Positions 34,007-42,910 of a stretch of 64,000 nt of DNA are shown piece after piece; positions within the stretch are counted from its first letter, which is position 1; the number at the start of each line of letters is the position of its first letter. The position numbers and the translations under genes are program-made. The DNA comes from Amycolatopsis roodepoortensis (GTDB lineage Bacteria; Actinomycetota; Actinomycetes; Mycobacteriales; Pseudonocardiaceae). Location of the stretch: the NCBI RefSeq assembly GCF_014873915.1, contig NZ_JADBEJ010000005.1, forward strand, positions 2,480,001-2,544,000, in the 5' to 3' direction. Below the pieces are notes generated by a model. The model was given only the letters and a program-made list of their open reading frames with translations, did not search any database and was not told the origin of the DNA.

Positions 34007-34992
34007 GCCAGCAGGTCCTCCGCGGTCCGTGTGTTGATCACCCGGTCCGGCTCGATCCCCAGCTCGGTGGCCCGCTCGCAGCCGAAGACCAGCCATTCCA
34101 GCTGACCCGGCGCGTGCGCGTCGCTGTCGATGGCGAAGTCGCAGCCCAGGTCCACGGCCAGGTTCAGCAGGCGCGTCGGCGGGTCGCGGCGCTCGGGGCG
34201 CGAGTTGATCTCGACGGCGACCCCGTTGTCCCGGCACGCGGTGAACACCGCCTCCGCGTCGAACTCCGACTCCGGCCGCTTCCCGCGGCCCCCCATCACC
34301 AGCCGCCCGGTGCAGTGGCCGAGCACGCGGACCTGCGGATGCTGCACCGCGGCGATCATCCTCGGCGTCATCTCCTTCGCGGGCATCCGCAGTTTCGAGT
34401 GCACGCTCGCGACGACGAAGTCCAGCTGTTCCAGCAGTTCTTCCTCTTGGTCCAGCGTGCCGTCGAGGTGGATGTCGACCTCGATGCCGTGCAGGATCCG
34501 GAACGGCGCCATCGTCTCGTTCAGTTCCGCGACGACGTCCATCTGCCGACGCAGCCGTTCCGGTGACAGACCGTTGGCGACGGTGAGCCGCGGCGAGTGA
34601 TCGGTCAGCACCATCCATTCGTGGCCGAGCGAGCGGGCGGCTTCCGCCATCTCCTCGATCGGGCTTCCCCCGTCGGACCAGTCCGAATGCGTGTGACAGT
34701 CGCCGCGCAACGCCGCCCGCATCGGGCCGCCATCGGGCAGCTTCGGCTCGCCGAGCTTCTCGAAGTACGCGGGACGACGGCCGGCGAGGACGTCTTCGAC
34801 GACGGCCGCGGTCGCCTTGCCGATATTCGGCAACGCGGTCAGCGTGCCCGCCTCGGCGCGTTTGCGCAGGTCGTCGGGCTCGACCTTGGCGATCACCGAA
34901 GCCGCCTGCCGGAACGCCCGCACCCGGTAGGTCGGCTCGCCCGCGCGCTCCAGCCGGAACGCGATCTCCCTCAACGCCTGCGCCGGTTCCAT
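34000..34992 (-). CDS. PHP-domain phosphoesterase with a PolX-type helix-hairpin-helix N-terminus
   Basis: 330 residues. Residues 1-75 resemble the N-terminal HhH domain of family-X DNA polymerases (LREIAFRLERAGEPTYRVRAF, LPNIGKATAAVVEDVLAGRRP). From about residue 95 the PHP domain begins: GDCHTHSDWSDGG (metal ligands), VLTDHSPRL, HGIEVDIH, DFVVASVHSKL, VLGHCTGRL and the C-terminal DFAIDSDAHAPGQL. The nucleotidyltransferase domain found between HhH and PHP in bacterial PolX is absent. It may be a DNA-associated phosphatase or nuclease (inference). The final residues A-S and stop come from the composite repeat. Confidence 0.88.
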   Translation of the reverse strand: MEPAQALREIAFRLERAGEPTYRVRAFRQAASVIAKVEPDDLRKRAEAGTLTALPNIGKATAAVVEDVLAGRRPAYFEKLGEPKLPDGGPMRAALRGDCHTHSDWSDGGSPIEEMAEAARSLGHEWMVLTDHSPRLTVANGLSPERLRRQMDVVAELNETMAPFRILHGIEVDIHLDGTLDQEEELLEQLDFVVASVHSKLRMPAKEMTPRMIAAVQHPQVRVLGHCTGRLVMGGRGKRPESEFDAEAVFTACRDNGVAVEINSRPERRDPPTRLLNLAVDLGCDFAIDSDAHAPGQLEWLVFGCERATELGIEPDRVINTRTAEDLLAS

Positions 34993-35010
34993 GGCTACCT
35001 GTCTACCCGG

Positions 35011-35517
35011 TCAGCGGCGAAGCGGCAGCTCATGAAGAGCCACGTCGCGTAACTCGCCGTCGCGGATCTCGGCGGTCTGGTACGTGCAGAACGGCTGGCG
35101 ACGCCGGTCGGTCGGCGAGCCGGGGTTCAGCAGCCGCAGCCCGTTCGGGGTGACCGTGTCCCAGGGGATGTGGCTGTGCCCGAACACGAGGACGTCGGTG
35201 TCCGGGAACCGCTCGTCGCAGCGACGCTCGCGCCCCTGCTTGCCGCCGGTTTCGTGGATGACCGCCAGCCGGACGCCGCCGAGGTCCGCCCGCGCGATCT
35301 CGGGGAGCCGCGCCCGCAGGTCCGCGCCGTCGTTGTTGCCGTAGACCCCGATGAGCCGCTTGCTCCGGGCTTCGAGTTCGTCGAGCAGGGCGACCTCGAC
35401 CCAGTCACCGGCGTGGATGACGACGTCCGCCGCCTCGACCTCGCGCCACACCTGGGCCGGCAGCTTCCTCGCGCGCTGCGGCAGATGCGTGTCGGCGATG
35501 AGCAGCAGGCGCATCAT
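35011..35517 (-). CDS. Metallophosphoesterase (YfcE/MJ0936-like)
   Basis: 168 residues with the calcineurin-like metal-binding blocks in order: LLLIADTHLP (residues 4-13), VIHAGDWVE, GVYGNNDG and VFGHSHIPW, then LLNPGSPTDRR. This small single-domain type hydrolyses phosphodiesters or phosphomonoesters with Mn2+ or a similar metal. The ATG at 35517 overlaps the GntR gene stop (ATGA), so the two are coupled. An ATG three bases further in is an alternative. Confidence 0.9.
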   Translation of the reverse strand: MMRLLLIADTHLPQRARKLPAQVWREVEAADVVIHAGDWVEVALLDELEARSKRLIGVYGNNDGADLRARLPEIARADLGGVRLAVIHETGGKQGRERRCDERFPDTDVLVFGHSHIPWDTVTPNGLRLLNPGSPTDRRRQPFCTYQTAEIRDGELRDVALHELPLRR

Positions 35518-36173
35518 TCGTCTCCGATGGTCTCGAGGATCCGGTCCAGGAAGTCGCCGATGTGGGCGCGCAGCAGCCCGGCCGCACCGTCGGCGTCCCC
35601 CTTCTTCGCCGCCGCCAGCACCGCCTTGTGCTCGGCCCATTCCCGGCGCCAGCTGGGGTTCGCTGCCCAGCCGACCACGCTGATCAGCGCCGCGCGGTCC
35701 TTGAGGTCGTCCAGGATGGAGACCATCAGCGGATTGCCGCAGCCGCTGTAGAGCGCGCGGTGGAACCGGCGGTTGAGCAGGCTGAGCGCCGCCTGGTCCT
35801 TGTCCGAGATCGCCGCCGAGGCCTCCTTCAACGCCTCCGCGGCGTCTTCGAACAGGTCCGGCGAGCGGCGCTCGACCGACCGGCGCACGGCTTCGGGCTC
35901 CAGCACCATGCGGACGTCGTAAACGGACTTCGCCAGCTCCGCGTCGACCACGCACACCGACGCGCCCTTGTACGGACTGAAAGTCACCAATCCGGTGTTC
36001 GAGAGCACCTTCAGCGCCTCGCGCACGGGCGTCTTCGACACCCCGAGCCGGGCCGCGAGTTCGGCTTCGACCAGCGGCTGACCGGGCTTCAGCTCCCTGG
36101 TGAGGATGCCGCGGCGGATCTCTTCGAGCACCACTTCGGTCCGGGAAGCGGGCAGGCTGAAGGTCGAAGACAT
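35514..36173 (-). CDS. GntR-family regulator, FCD (FadR) subgroup
   Basis: 219 residues. The N-terminal winged helix holds EEIRRGILTRELKPGQPLVEAELAARLGVSKTPVREAL in pieces over residues 17-54. The C-terminal all-helical FCD domain has D-x3-R (YDVRMVLEP) and the metal-site pattern FHRALYSGCGN ... HKAVLAAA. FCD regulators respond to sugar acids and other carboxylates. It is divergent from the IlvD/Edd dehydratase gene across only 35 bp, so it most probably represses that gene. Confidence 0.92.
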   Translation of the reverse strand: MSSTFSLPASRTEVVLEEIRRGILTRELKPGQPLVEAELAARLGVSKTPVREALKVLSNTGLVTFSPYKGASVCVVDAELAKSVYDVRMVLEPEAVRRSVERRSPDLFEDAAEALKEASAAISDKDQAALSLLNRRFHRALYSGCGNPLMVSILDDLKDRAALISVVGWAANPSWRREWAEHKAVLAAAKKGDADGAAGLLRAHIGDFLDRILETIGDE

Positions 36174-36179
36174 GGGGCG

Positions 36180-36206
36180 ATCATATATGAGATGCCATAC
36201 TCGGCT
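36180..36206. promoter_or_regulatory. Candidate GntR operator in the 35-bp divergent gap
   Basis: The gap contains the 10-bp palindrome tcatatatga (36181-36190) followed by gatgccatac, an unusually AT-rich stretch for this genome. Position between regulator and dehydratase fits autoregulation and repression. Confidence 0.45.
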
Positions 36207-36208
36207 TC

Positions 36209-37927
36209 ATGAGGAACCCTGAGGAATTCCGCAGTCACCGCTGGTTCGGCGGCGACGAACTGCGCGTTTTCAGCCACCGGGCCCGGAGCAGGCAGCTCGG
36301 CTACAACCCGGAGGAGCACCTCGGCAAGCCCGTCATCGCGATCCTCAACACCTGGAGCGACATCAATCCCTGCCACATGCATCTGCGCGAGCGGGCGGAA
36401 CAGGTCAAACGCGGAGTGTGGCAGGCAGGCGGATTCCCCCTGGAGTTCCCGGTCGCGACGCTGTCGGAGACCTTTCAGAAACCGACACCGATGCTCTACC
36501 GGAACCTGCTTTCGATGGAGACCGAAGAGATCCTGCGGTCCTACCCCGTCGACGGCGCGGTGCTCATGGGCGGCTGCGACAAGACGACACCGGCGTTGCT
36601 GATGGGCGCGGCGAGCGCGGGACTGCCCGCGATCTTCGTCCCCGCCGGCCCGATGCTGCGCGGGCACTGGCGGAACGAAGTGCTCGGCAGCGGCACCGAC
36701 ATGTGGAAGTACTGGGACGACAAGCGGGCCGGGCTGATCGGCGACGACGAACTGTCCGAATTGGAGCGTGGGCTGGCCCGTTCTCCCGGAACCTGTATGA
36801 CGATGGGCACCGCGTCCACGATGATGTCGGTGGCCGAAGTGCTCGGGCTGACGTTGCCCGGCGCGGCGTCGATCCCCGCCGTCGACTCGGCGCACCACCG
36901 GATGGCCGCGGCGAGCGGCGCGCGGGTCGTCGAGATGGTCCGGGAGGACCTCACCATCACGAAGATCCTCGACGAGCGCGCGTACGCCGACGCGATCACC
37001 ACCGTGCTGGCGCTGGGCGGCTCCACCAACGCCGTCATCCATCTGATCGCGATGGCCGGTCGTGCGCGGATCCCGTTGTCCGTGGACGATTTCGACGCGA
37101 TCGCGCGCCGGGTCCCCGTGCTGGCGAACATCAGGCCGGGCGGCGACTGGCTGATGGAGGACTTCTATTACGCGGGCGGGCTGCCCGGCCTGCTCTCCCG
37201 GCTGACCGACCTGCTGCACACCGATCGGATCACCGTCACCGGCCGGACCCTCGGCGAGACCCTGAAAACCGCGCGGGTGCACAACGACGACGTCATCCGC
37301 ACGCGTGACAACCCGGTCGCGGCCGAAGGCGGAGTCGCGGTGCTGCGGGGAAATCTCGCGCCGTCGGGAGCGGTGATCAAGCACATCGCCGCCGAACCCC
37401 GGCTGCTCGTCCACACTGGACCCGCGGTGGTCTTCGACGACTACAAAGACCTGAAGAACCGCATCAACGACCCCTCGCTCGGCATCACCGAGGACTCGGT
37501 CCTCGTACTGCGCGGATCCGGCCCGCTCGGCGGGCCCGGAATGCCCGAATACGGGATGCTGCCGCTGCCGGATCACCTGCTGGCCAAGGGCGTCCGGGAC
37601 ATGGTCCGGGTGTCCGACGCCAGGATGAGCGGGACCAGTTACGGCGCGTGCGTTCTGCACGTCGCGCCGGAATCCCATGTGGGCGGGCCGCTCGCGCTGG
37701 TCCGCGACGGTGATCCGATCACTTTGGACGTCCCTTCGCGACGGCTGAGCCTCGACGTCGATGATGCGGAATTGCAACGTCGCCGGGCGGAGTGGACCAC
37801 GCCCGCTCCGCGGTACGAACGGGGTTACGGCGCGTTGTACGCCGAACACATCACGCAAGCCGATGAGGGCTGTGACTTCGACTTTCTCGCCAGAGTGGGC
37901 GAAAATCCGGAACCTGACGCCCAGTGA
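36209..37927 (+). CDS. IlvD/Edd-family sugar-acid dehydratase (L-arabinonate dehydratase-like)
   Basis: A Fe-S dehydratase of 572 residues. Cluster and active-site motifs are LNTWSDINPCHMHLRERAE (C near residue 55), VLMGGCDKTTPALLMGA and PGTCMTMGTASTM, followed by LALGGSTNAVIHL and the C-terminal GPGMPEYGMLP and RMSGTSYGACVLHVAPE. The HRWFGGDELRVFSHRARSRQLG N-terminus (two pieces) is that of pentonate dehydratases rather than of dihydroxy-acid dehydratase IlvD. It dehydrates an aldonate, such as L-arabinonate, to a 2-keto-3-deoxy acid. The FCD regulator next to it supports a sugar-acid role. Confidence 0.9.
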   Translation: MRNPEEFRSHRWFGGDELRVFSHRARSRQLGYNPEEHLGKPVIAILNTWSDINPCHMHLRERAEQVKRGVWQAGGFPLEFPVATLSETFQKPTPMLYRNLLSMETEEILRSYPVDGAVLMGGCDKTTPALLMGAASAGLPAIFVPAGPMLRGHWRNEVLGSGTDMWKYWDDKRAGLIGDDELSELERGLARSPGTCMTMGTASTMMSVAEVLGLTLPGAASIPAVDSAHHRMAAASGARVVEMVREDLTITKILDERAYADAITTVLALGGSTNAVIHLIAMAGRARIPLSVDDFDAIARRVPVLANIRPGGDWLMEDFYYAGGLPGLLSRLTDLLHTDRITVTGRTLGETLKTARVHNDDVIRTRDNPVAAEGGVAVLRGNLAPSGAVIKHIAAEPRLLVHTGPAVVFDDYKDLKNRINDPSLGITEDSVLVLRGSGPLGGPGMPEYGMLPLPDHLLAKGVRDMVRVSDARMSGTSYGACVLHVAPESHVGGPLALVRDGDPITLDVPSRRLSLDVDDAELQRRRAEWTTPAPRYERGYGALYAEHITQADEGCDFDFLARVGENPEPDAQ

Positions 37928-38028
37928 CCACCCGACGGAGTGACCCGCTCACCCAACCGGGCGAGTTGCACGACCACAAAACGCGCCCCGTATCTTGAAC
38001 CTACGTCCGGAACGTGTGGAAGGCCCGG

Positions 38029-39879
38029 ATGTTCGATCACGACGCCCGGCCTCGCCGGACCGTGGAGGGTGGAGAGTTGCCGCAGGAACCGCGCTGGCCC
38101 GAGTCCCACGCTGAGCAGACGGACATTCTCCCGGTCGTCACGCCCGGGTTCGCGGAGTCTGCCACGCCGGAGGCCCCCGCGCCACCGAAGCGCCGTCGCA
38201 GCTACCGCAAGGCCGCCTTCATCGGCGGCGGAGTGTTCGGCCTGCTGGTCGTCGCGTACGCCCTCGACGTGCTGGTCTCCCAGGGCAGCGTCCCCCGCGG
38301 CGTCACCGTCGCCGGGGTCGACGTCGGCGGGATGGACCGCACGGCGGCCGAGAAGGAGCTCCGCGGCGGTATCGAGCCGCGGCTGACCCGGCCGGTGAAG
38401 GTCGTCGCTGGCGACGCCGAGGAGTCGCTGGCGCCGAACAACGCCGGCCTGCGCCTCGACTGGCCCGCCACCCTCGACCAGGCCGGTGACCAGCCGCTGA
38501 ACCCGTTCACCCGGATCGCGTCGTTCTTCTCGACCACCGAGGTCGGCGTCGTCACCCAGACCGACGACGCCAAGCTCACCGCCGCGCTGGAGAACCTGCG
38601 CGACAAGGTCGATCGCGACCCGATCGAGGGCACCGTGCGCTTCGAGGAGGCCAAGCCGGTCGCCGTCGAGCCGAAGACCGGGCGGAAGCTCGACCTCGAC
38701 GCCGCCAAGAAGACCATCCTGGAGCGCTGGGCCGGTGGCGAGCCGCTCACGCTCGCGGTCACCCAGACCCCGGTCAAGGTCTCGCCGGAGGCCGTCCACG
38801 CCGCTCTCGAGCAGGTCGCGAAGCCCGCCGTGGCGTCGCCGATGGTCATCAAGGGCGAGGGCAAGGACGCCGTCGTCAAACCCGCGCAGATCGCGGCCGC
38901 GCTGACCTTCGAGCCGGTCGACGGCGGGGTGCTGAACCCGAAGGTGGACAACAACAAGATCATCGAGGCCGCGGGCCCGCAGCTGAAGTCCACCGAGAAG
39001 GAGGGCAAGGACGCGCAGATCGTCTTCGAAGGCGGCAAGCCGACCGTGCAGCCCTCCGAGGACGCCAACGTCGTCGACTGGGAGCCGAGCCTCAAGCCGG
39101 TGCTCGACGTGCTCAAGCGCGCCGCGCCCCGCGAGCTGCCGGTGACCTACAAGAAGACCCCGGCCAAGGTGACCACCGAGCAGGCGAACCAGCTCGGCAT
39201 CAAGGAGGTCGTCAGCGAGTTCAAGACCGGCGGGTTCGCGCCGGACTCGGGGACGAACATCCGGGTCGTGGCGCAGAAGGTCAACGGCGCCATCGTGAAA
39301 CCGGGCGAGACGTTCAGCCTCAACGGGTTCACCGGGCCGCGCGGCACGGCGCAGGGTTACGTCGAGGCCGGTGTCATCAAGGACGGCGCGCCCGGCCGCG
39401 AGGTCGGCGGCGGGATCTCGCAGTTCGCGACCACGCTGTACAACGCCTCGTACTTCGCCGGTATGAAGGACACCGAGCACAAGGAACACAGCTACTACAT
39501 CAGCCGTTACCCCGCCGCGCGCGAGGCGACCGTGTTCCAGAACCACAGTGGCGGCAGCGTAATCGACCTGAAGTTCACCAACGACACGGACACCGGTGTC
39601 GCGATCCAGACCATCTGGACGCCGTCGGACATCACGATCCGGCTGTGGGGCACCAAGAAGTACACCGTCGAGTCGATCCCGGGCGGCCGCACCAACCCGT
39701 CCGAGCCGCCGACGAAGCCCGGCCCCGCCGAGAACTGCAAGCCCAGCAACGGCGCGCCCGGTTTCACCACGTCGGACACCCGGGTCATCAAGGACGCCGC
39801 GACCGGCCGCGAGATCCGGCGGCACACCCGGAACGTGCACTACAACCCGCAGCCGAAGATCACCTGCGGCACGGAATAG
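38029..39879 (+). CDS. VanW-family / YoaR-like membrane-anchored cell-wall protein
   Basis: 616 residues: a cytoplasmic Pro-rich N-terminus, one membrane segment at about residues 62-80 (AAFIGGGVFGLLVVAYAL), two YoaR-like putative peptidoglycan-binding domains (VAGVDVGGMDRTAAEKEL; later VTQTPVKVSPEAVHAAL), and a VanW domain near residues 385-530 (TNIRVVAQKVNGAIVKPGETFSLN, GYVEAGVIKDG, VGGGISQFATTLYNAS). VanW occurs in some vancomycin-resistance clusters but its function is unknown; here no van genes are near. The ATG at 38029 has GGAAGG upstream; a GTG at 38014 is possible. A 28-bp palindrome follows immediately. Confidence 0.9.
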   Translation: MFDHDARPRRTVEGGELPQEPRWPESHAEQTDILPVVTPGFAESATPEAPAPPKRRRSYRKAAFIGGGVFGLLVVAYALDVLVSQGSVPRGVTVAGVDVGGMDRTAAEKELRGGIEPRLTRPVKVVAGDAEESLAPNNAGLRLDWPATLDQAGDQPLNPFTRIASFFSTTEVGVVTQTDDAKLTAALENLRDKVDRDPIEGTVRFEEAKPVAVEPKTGRKLDLDAAKKTILERWAGGEPLTLAVTQTPVKVSPEAVHAALEQVAKPAVASPMVIKGEGKDAVVKPAQIAAALTFEPVDGGVLNPKVDNNKIIEAAGPQLKSTEKEGKDAQIVFEGGKPTVQPSEDANVVDWEPSLKPVLDVLKRAAPRELPVTYKKTPAKVTTEQANQLGIKEVVSEFKTGGFAPDSGTNIRVVAQKVNGAIVKPGETFSLNGFTGPRGTAQGYVEAGVIKDGAPGREVGGGISQFATTLYNASYFAGMKDTEHKEHSYYISRYPAAREATVFQNHSGGSVIDLKFTNDTDTGVAIQTIWTPSDITIRLWGTKKYTVESIPGGRTNPSEPPTKPGPAENCKPSNGAPGFTTSDTRVIKDAATGREIRRHTRNVHYNPQPKITCGTE

Positions 39880-39884
39880 CCCTT

Positions 39885-39941
39885 AGCGCGTGAAGGCCCC
39901 CTTCCCTCGGCTGAGCCGAGGGAAGGGGGCCTTCACGCGCT
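39885..39941. terminator. 28-bp perfect palindromic hairpin after the VanW gene
   Basis: Arms 39885-39912 and 39914-39941 are exact complements with a single central base, so the true loop is the middle few bases (gctgagc). The arm contains cgtgaaggcccccttccc. It starts 5 bp after the VanW stop. Probable strong terminator. Confidence 0.8.
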
Positions 39942-40013
39942 TTGAGGGTTCACCGCACGCGTGCGGGGCGGTACGGTGAGTGACTCACCCGATCGAGCGG
40001 GGGTGGTCACCTC

Positions 40014-41225
40014 GTGGAGTCCAAGGCGACCTTCCGGCAGATCCTCGCGGTCGGCGAACTGCGGGCGATCTGGTTCGCGGAACTCCAGTCGATCCTCGGT
40101 GATCAGGTGGCCAGGGTCGCCCTGTCGGTGCTGGTGTTCCAGCGGACCGGTTCGGCGACCTGGCCCGCGCTGACCTACGCGCTCACCTACCTGCCCGACC
40201 TGATCGGCGGGCCGCTGCTCGGCGGCCTGGCCGACCGGTTCCCGCGCCGCGCGGTGATGGTCTGCTCCGACGTCGTCCGCGCGCTCCTGGTCGCGGTGCT
40301 CGCCGTCCCCGGCATCCCGTTGCCCGTGCTCGCCGCCGTGCTGGTGGTGGTGCAGCTAGCCAACGCGCCGTTCACCGCCGCGCAGGCCGCGGTCCTCCCG
40401 TCGGTGCTCACCGGGGATTCCTACGTACTCGGTCAGTCGCTGCTGAAGATGACCAACCAGATCGGCCAGCTCGCCGGTTTCGCGTTGGGCGGCGTGGTGA
40501 TCGCCGCGATCGGGCCGGGACGCGGGCTGGCGATCGACGCTGCGACATTCGCCGTCTCGGCGATCGTCCTGCGGCTCGGTGTCCGCGCCCGGCCCGCTTC
40601 GGGCGCGAGCGGACCGGCGACGTCGACCCTGCGGCGGCTTCGTGCGGGCGCCCGCACGATCTGGCACGACCGACGGCTGCGCGCGCTGGTCGGCCTGGCA
40701 TGGCTGGCGGGTTTCGTGATCGTGCCGGAAGGGCTCGCCGTGCCCTACGCCGCGGAGATCGGCGGTGGCGCGGTGACGGCGGGGCTGCTGCTCGCGGCGC
40801 ATCCCGCGGGGATCGTGCTCGGGGTGTTCGTACTGGGCCGTCTGGTGCGGCCGGAAGTCCGGTTGCGCCTGGTCGGCGTGCTGGCGCTCGGCGCGATCGT
40901 GCCGCTCGCGGGGTTCTGGTTCCGGCCGTCGCTCCCCTACGCCGCCGGACTGCTGGTGCTGTCCGGGATGTGCGCGGCCTACCAGGTCACCGCGAGCACC
41001 ACGTTCATGCGGCTGGTACCCGACACCGAACGAGGCCAGGCGTTCGGCCTCGCCGGGTCGGGACTCATCGCCGTGCAGGGAATCGGGCTGATCGCCGGCG
41101 GCCTGCTCGTCGGCGTACTCGGTTCACCCGCGACGACGGTCTCGGTCATCGCACTCGCCGGTCTCGTAGTGGCTGTTCCGGCCACCCGGGCTTGGCGCCA
41201 CGTGGCCCCGCTTCACCCCCTTTGA
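40014..41225 (+). CDS. MFS transporter
   Basis: 403 residues with about 11-12 hydrophobic segments. The MFS loop motif GGLADRFPRRAVMV lies between segments 2 and 3, and the N-terminal pattern FRQILAVGELRAIWFAELQSILGDQVARVAL is that of Bcr/EntS-like exporters of drugs or siderophores. It starts at the GTG at 40014. It is a single gene between the VanW protein and the diguanylate cyclase. Substrate unknown. Confidence 0.9.
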   Translation: MESKATFRQILAVGELRAIWFAELQSILGDQVARVALSVLVFQRTGSATWPALTYALTYLPDLIGGPLLGGLADRFPRRAVMVCSDVVRALLVAVLAVPGIPLPVLAAVLVVVQLANAPFTAAQAAVLPSVLTGDSYVLGQSLLKMTNQIGQLAGFALGGVVIAAIGPGRGLAIDAATFAVSAIVLRLGVRARPASGASGPATSTLRRLRAGARTIWHDRRLRALVGLAWLAGFVIVPEGLAVPYAAEIGGGAVTAGLLLAAHPAGIVLGVFVLGRLVRPEVRLRLVGVLALGAIVPLAGFWFRPSLPYAAGLLVLSGMCAAYQVTASTTFMRLVPDTERGQAFGLAGSGLIAVQGIGLIAGGLLVGVLGSPATTVSVIALAGLVVAVPATRAWRHVAPLHPL

Positions 41226-41328
41226 CCGGAACCGGGTACTCACCAGTTCTGCCCGCGCATGGAGCTCACCCCCTCCACTTCCCCGATCCGGTCACGCGTG
41301 GTGCACCCACGCCTACCCATACAGCGTA

Positions 41329-42579
41329 GTGACACCTAGTATCCAACCGATTACGTTCGTCTCCGTGGCGCTAACGAATTGGGCGCTGTGGCGGCTACCC
41401 CACCGCGGTTTGATCGGCTTCGTCCTCCTGGTGGACGTCGCGGCGATCGCCGGATCCGCCTGGTCTCTGGTCCGCATCCCGTTCACTCAGGGCGACGCCC
41501 TCCCGTTCGCCATCCTGATCGTCAGCGCCGTGGCATACACGGAGTTGTCACGCCCGGTCGAGCGGGTGCGGGAGCGGTTCGCGGGCACGCCGCACATCTC
41601 GCTCGACAGCGTCTGGACCTTCGCCGCCGTGCTGCTGGTGCACCCGGCGCTCGCCGCGATGGTCATCGCCGTGTCGTTCTTCTACCGCTGGTTCCGCGGG
41701 CAGCCGAACCCGTTGTTCCGGCGGATGTTCTCCACCTCGGCGACCGTGCTCTCGGGTTTCGCGGCCGCCGCCTTCCTCTCCCGGTACGCGGCCCCGTTCG
41801 ACGTACTCCCCCGCGACGTCGCCTCGTTCGGGTCGATCGTCGCGGCGGGCGGGGTGTTCCTGCTGGTCAACACCGTTCTCATGACCATCGCGGTGTACTA
41901 CGGCACGCCGCACGAGCGGCTGCGCGACGCGCTGGCGAAGCCCTTCGAATACGCGCTCGAAGCGGCGACGATCGCGCTCGGCGTCATCGTCGCGTGGGCG
42001 TTGCGGGACTGGCCCGTGGTGCTGCTGCTGGTCGTCGGGATCACACTGGTGCTGCATCGCGGCGTCCTGCTGCGGCAACTGAAACGGCAGGCGCGCAGCG
42101 ACGCCAAGACCGGGCTGCTCAACGCCAAGGCGTGGCGCGAAGCGGCGGCCGACGAACTCGACCGCGCGCGGCGCGCGGGGCGGCACACCAGCCTGCTGAT
42201 GGTCGACGTCGACCGGTTCAAGCTGATCAACGACCGGCACGGGCATCTGGTCGGCGACCGGTACCTGGCGGCGATCGCGGAAACGCTCCGCACCGAGGTG
42301 CGCGGCACGGATCTGGTCGGGCGGTTCGGCGGCGAGGAGTTCGTCGTCCTGCTGCCCGGCACGCCCGCCGTCCACGCCCACGCGATCGCGGAACGGATCC
42401 GGTCGAGCGTGGCCACGCGTGCCGGTGACCTGCCCGAGCACGTCACCGTGTCGATCGGCCTCGCCGACCGGCCGGGCGTCAGCGATCTGGACGCGGTGAT
42501 CGCCGTCGCGGACCGGGCGCTCTACGAGGCGAAGAACACCGGGCGGAACCGGACTTCGGGTTACCAGGTGACCGGCTGA
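41329..42579 (+). CDS. Membrane-bound diguanylate cyclase (GGDEF)
   Basis: 416 residues. About six to seven hydrophobic segments fill residues 5-240 (MASE-like sensor, for example GLIGFVLLVDVAAIAGSAW, VVLLLVVGITLVLH). The GGDEF domain follows: DAKTGLLNAKAW, LLMVDVDRFKLINDRHGHLVGD, then RFGGEEFVVLLPG with GGEEF at 334-338 and an inhibitory-site RGTD at 325-328, nine residues ahead as expected. No EAL domain is present. It should make c-di-GMP from GTP with product inhibition, and c-di-GMP controls development in actinomycetes. The GTG start at 41329 has no clear ribosome-binding site. Confidence 0.92.
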   Translation: MTPSIQPITFVSVALTNWALWRLPHRGLIGFVLLVDVAAIAGSAWSLVRIPFTQGDALPFAILIVSAVAYTELSRPVERVRERFAGTPHISLDSVWTFAAVLLVHPALAAMVIAVSFFYRWFRGQPNPLFRRMFSTSATVLSGFAAAAFLSRYAAPFDVLPRDVASFGSIVAAGGVFLLVNTVLMTIAVYYGTPHERLRDALAKPFEYALEAATIALGVIVAWALRDWPVVLLLVVGITLVLHRGVLLRQLKRQARSDAKTGLLNAKAWREAAADELDRARRAGRHTSLLMVDVDRFKLINDRHGHLVGDRYLAAIAETLRTEVRGTDLVGRFGGEEFVVLLPGTPAVHAHAIAERIRSSVATRAGDLPEHVTVSIGLADRPGVSDLDAVIAVADRALYEAKNTGRNRTSGYQVTG

Positions 42580-42910
42580 CCCTCGCGTTTCGTCCTCTGG
42601 ATGCGGTCCTTGCGCGTGCAAGTACCTGACTATCCACAAGGGACACTTCCCGAGACTGCAGTGCCCGATTCGGGCATTCGATGGGTCGTTCTATTGAGAG
42701 GTAAGGCAAAGGTGGCGCAGGTTGGGGCGCGTGGAAATAGGGACGTTGAGTGTCCCTATTTCCACACACCCCTCCTGAACCGGTCGTGACAGGGACGGTC
42801 TCGCCGGACTGTGTGGATTTCGGGTCCTCCAACGCACCAAAATCCACACAGTGCGGCTGACCCCCTCCCGAATGTCAGGAACGACCCTTTCATGACATCC
42901 GCGCGAGGGG
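42580..42910. repeat. Intergenic region with two palindromic hairpins, no gene seen
   Basis: The 331 bp between the diguanylate cyclase and the convergent TrpB gene hold hairpin 42731-42765 (14-bp perfect stem gtggaaatagggac, 7-base loop) and hairpin 42808-42852 (13-bp perfect outer stem actgtgtggattt), a relative of 11522-11568. The bases 42801-42820 and their left flank match the sequence before the earlier copy. I see no supported coding frame. Confidence 0.7.

Noticed and set aside
38029..39879. Vancomycin-resistance cluster because of VanW
   Set aside because: No vanH, vanA, vanX or vanRS genes are nearby. VanW/YoaR proteins are common in Gram-positive bacteria without resistance.
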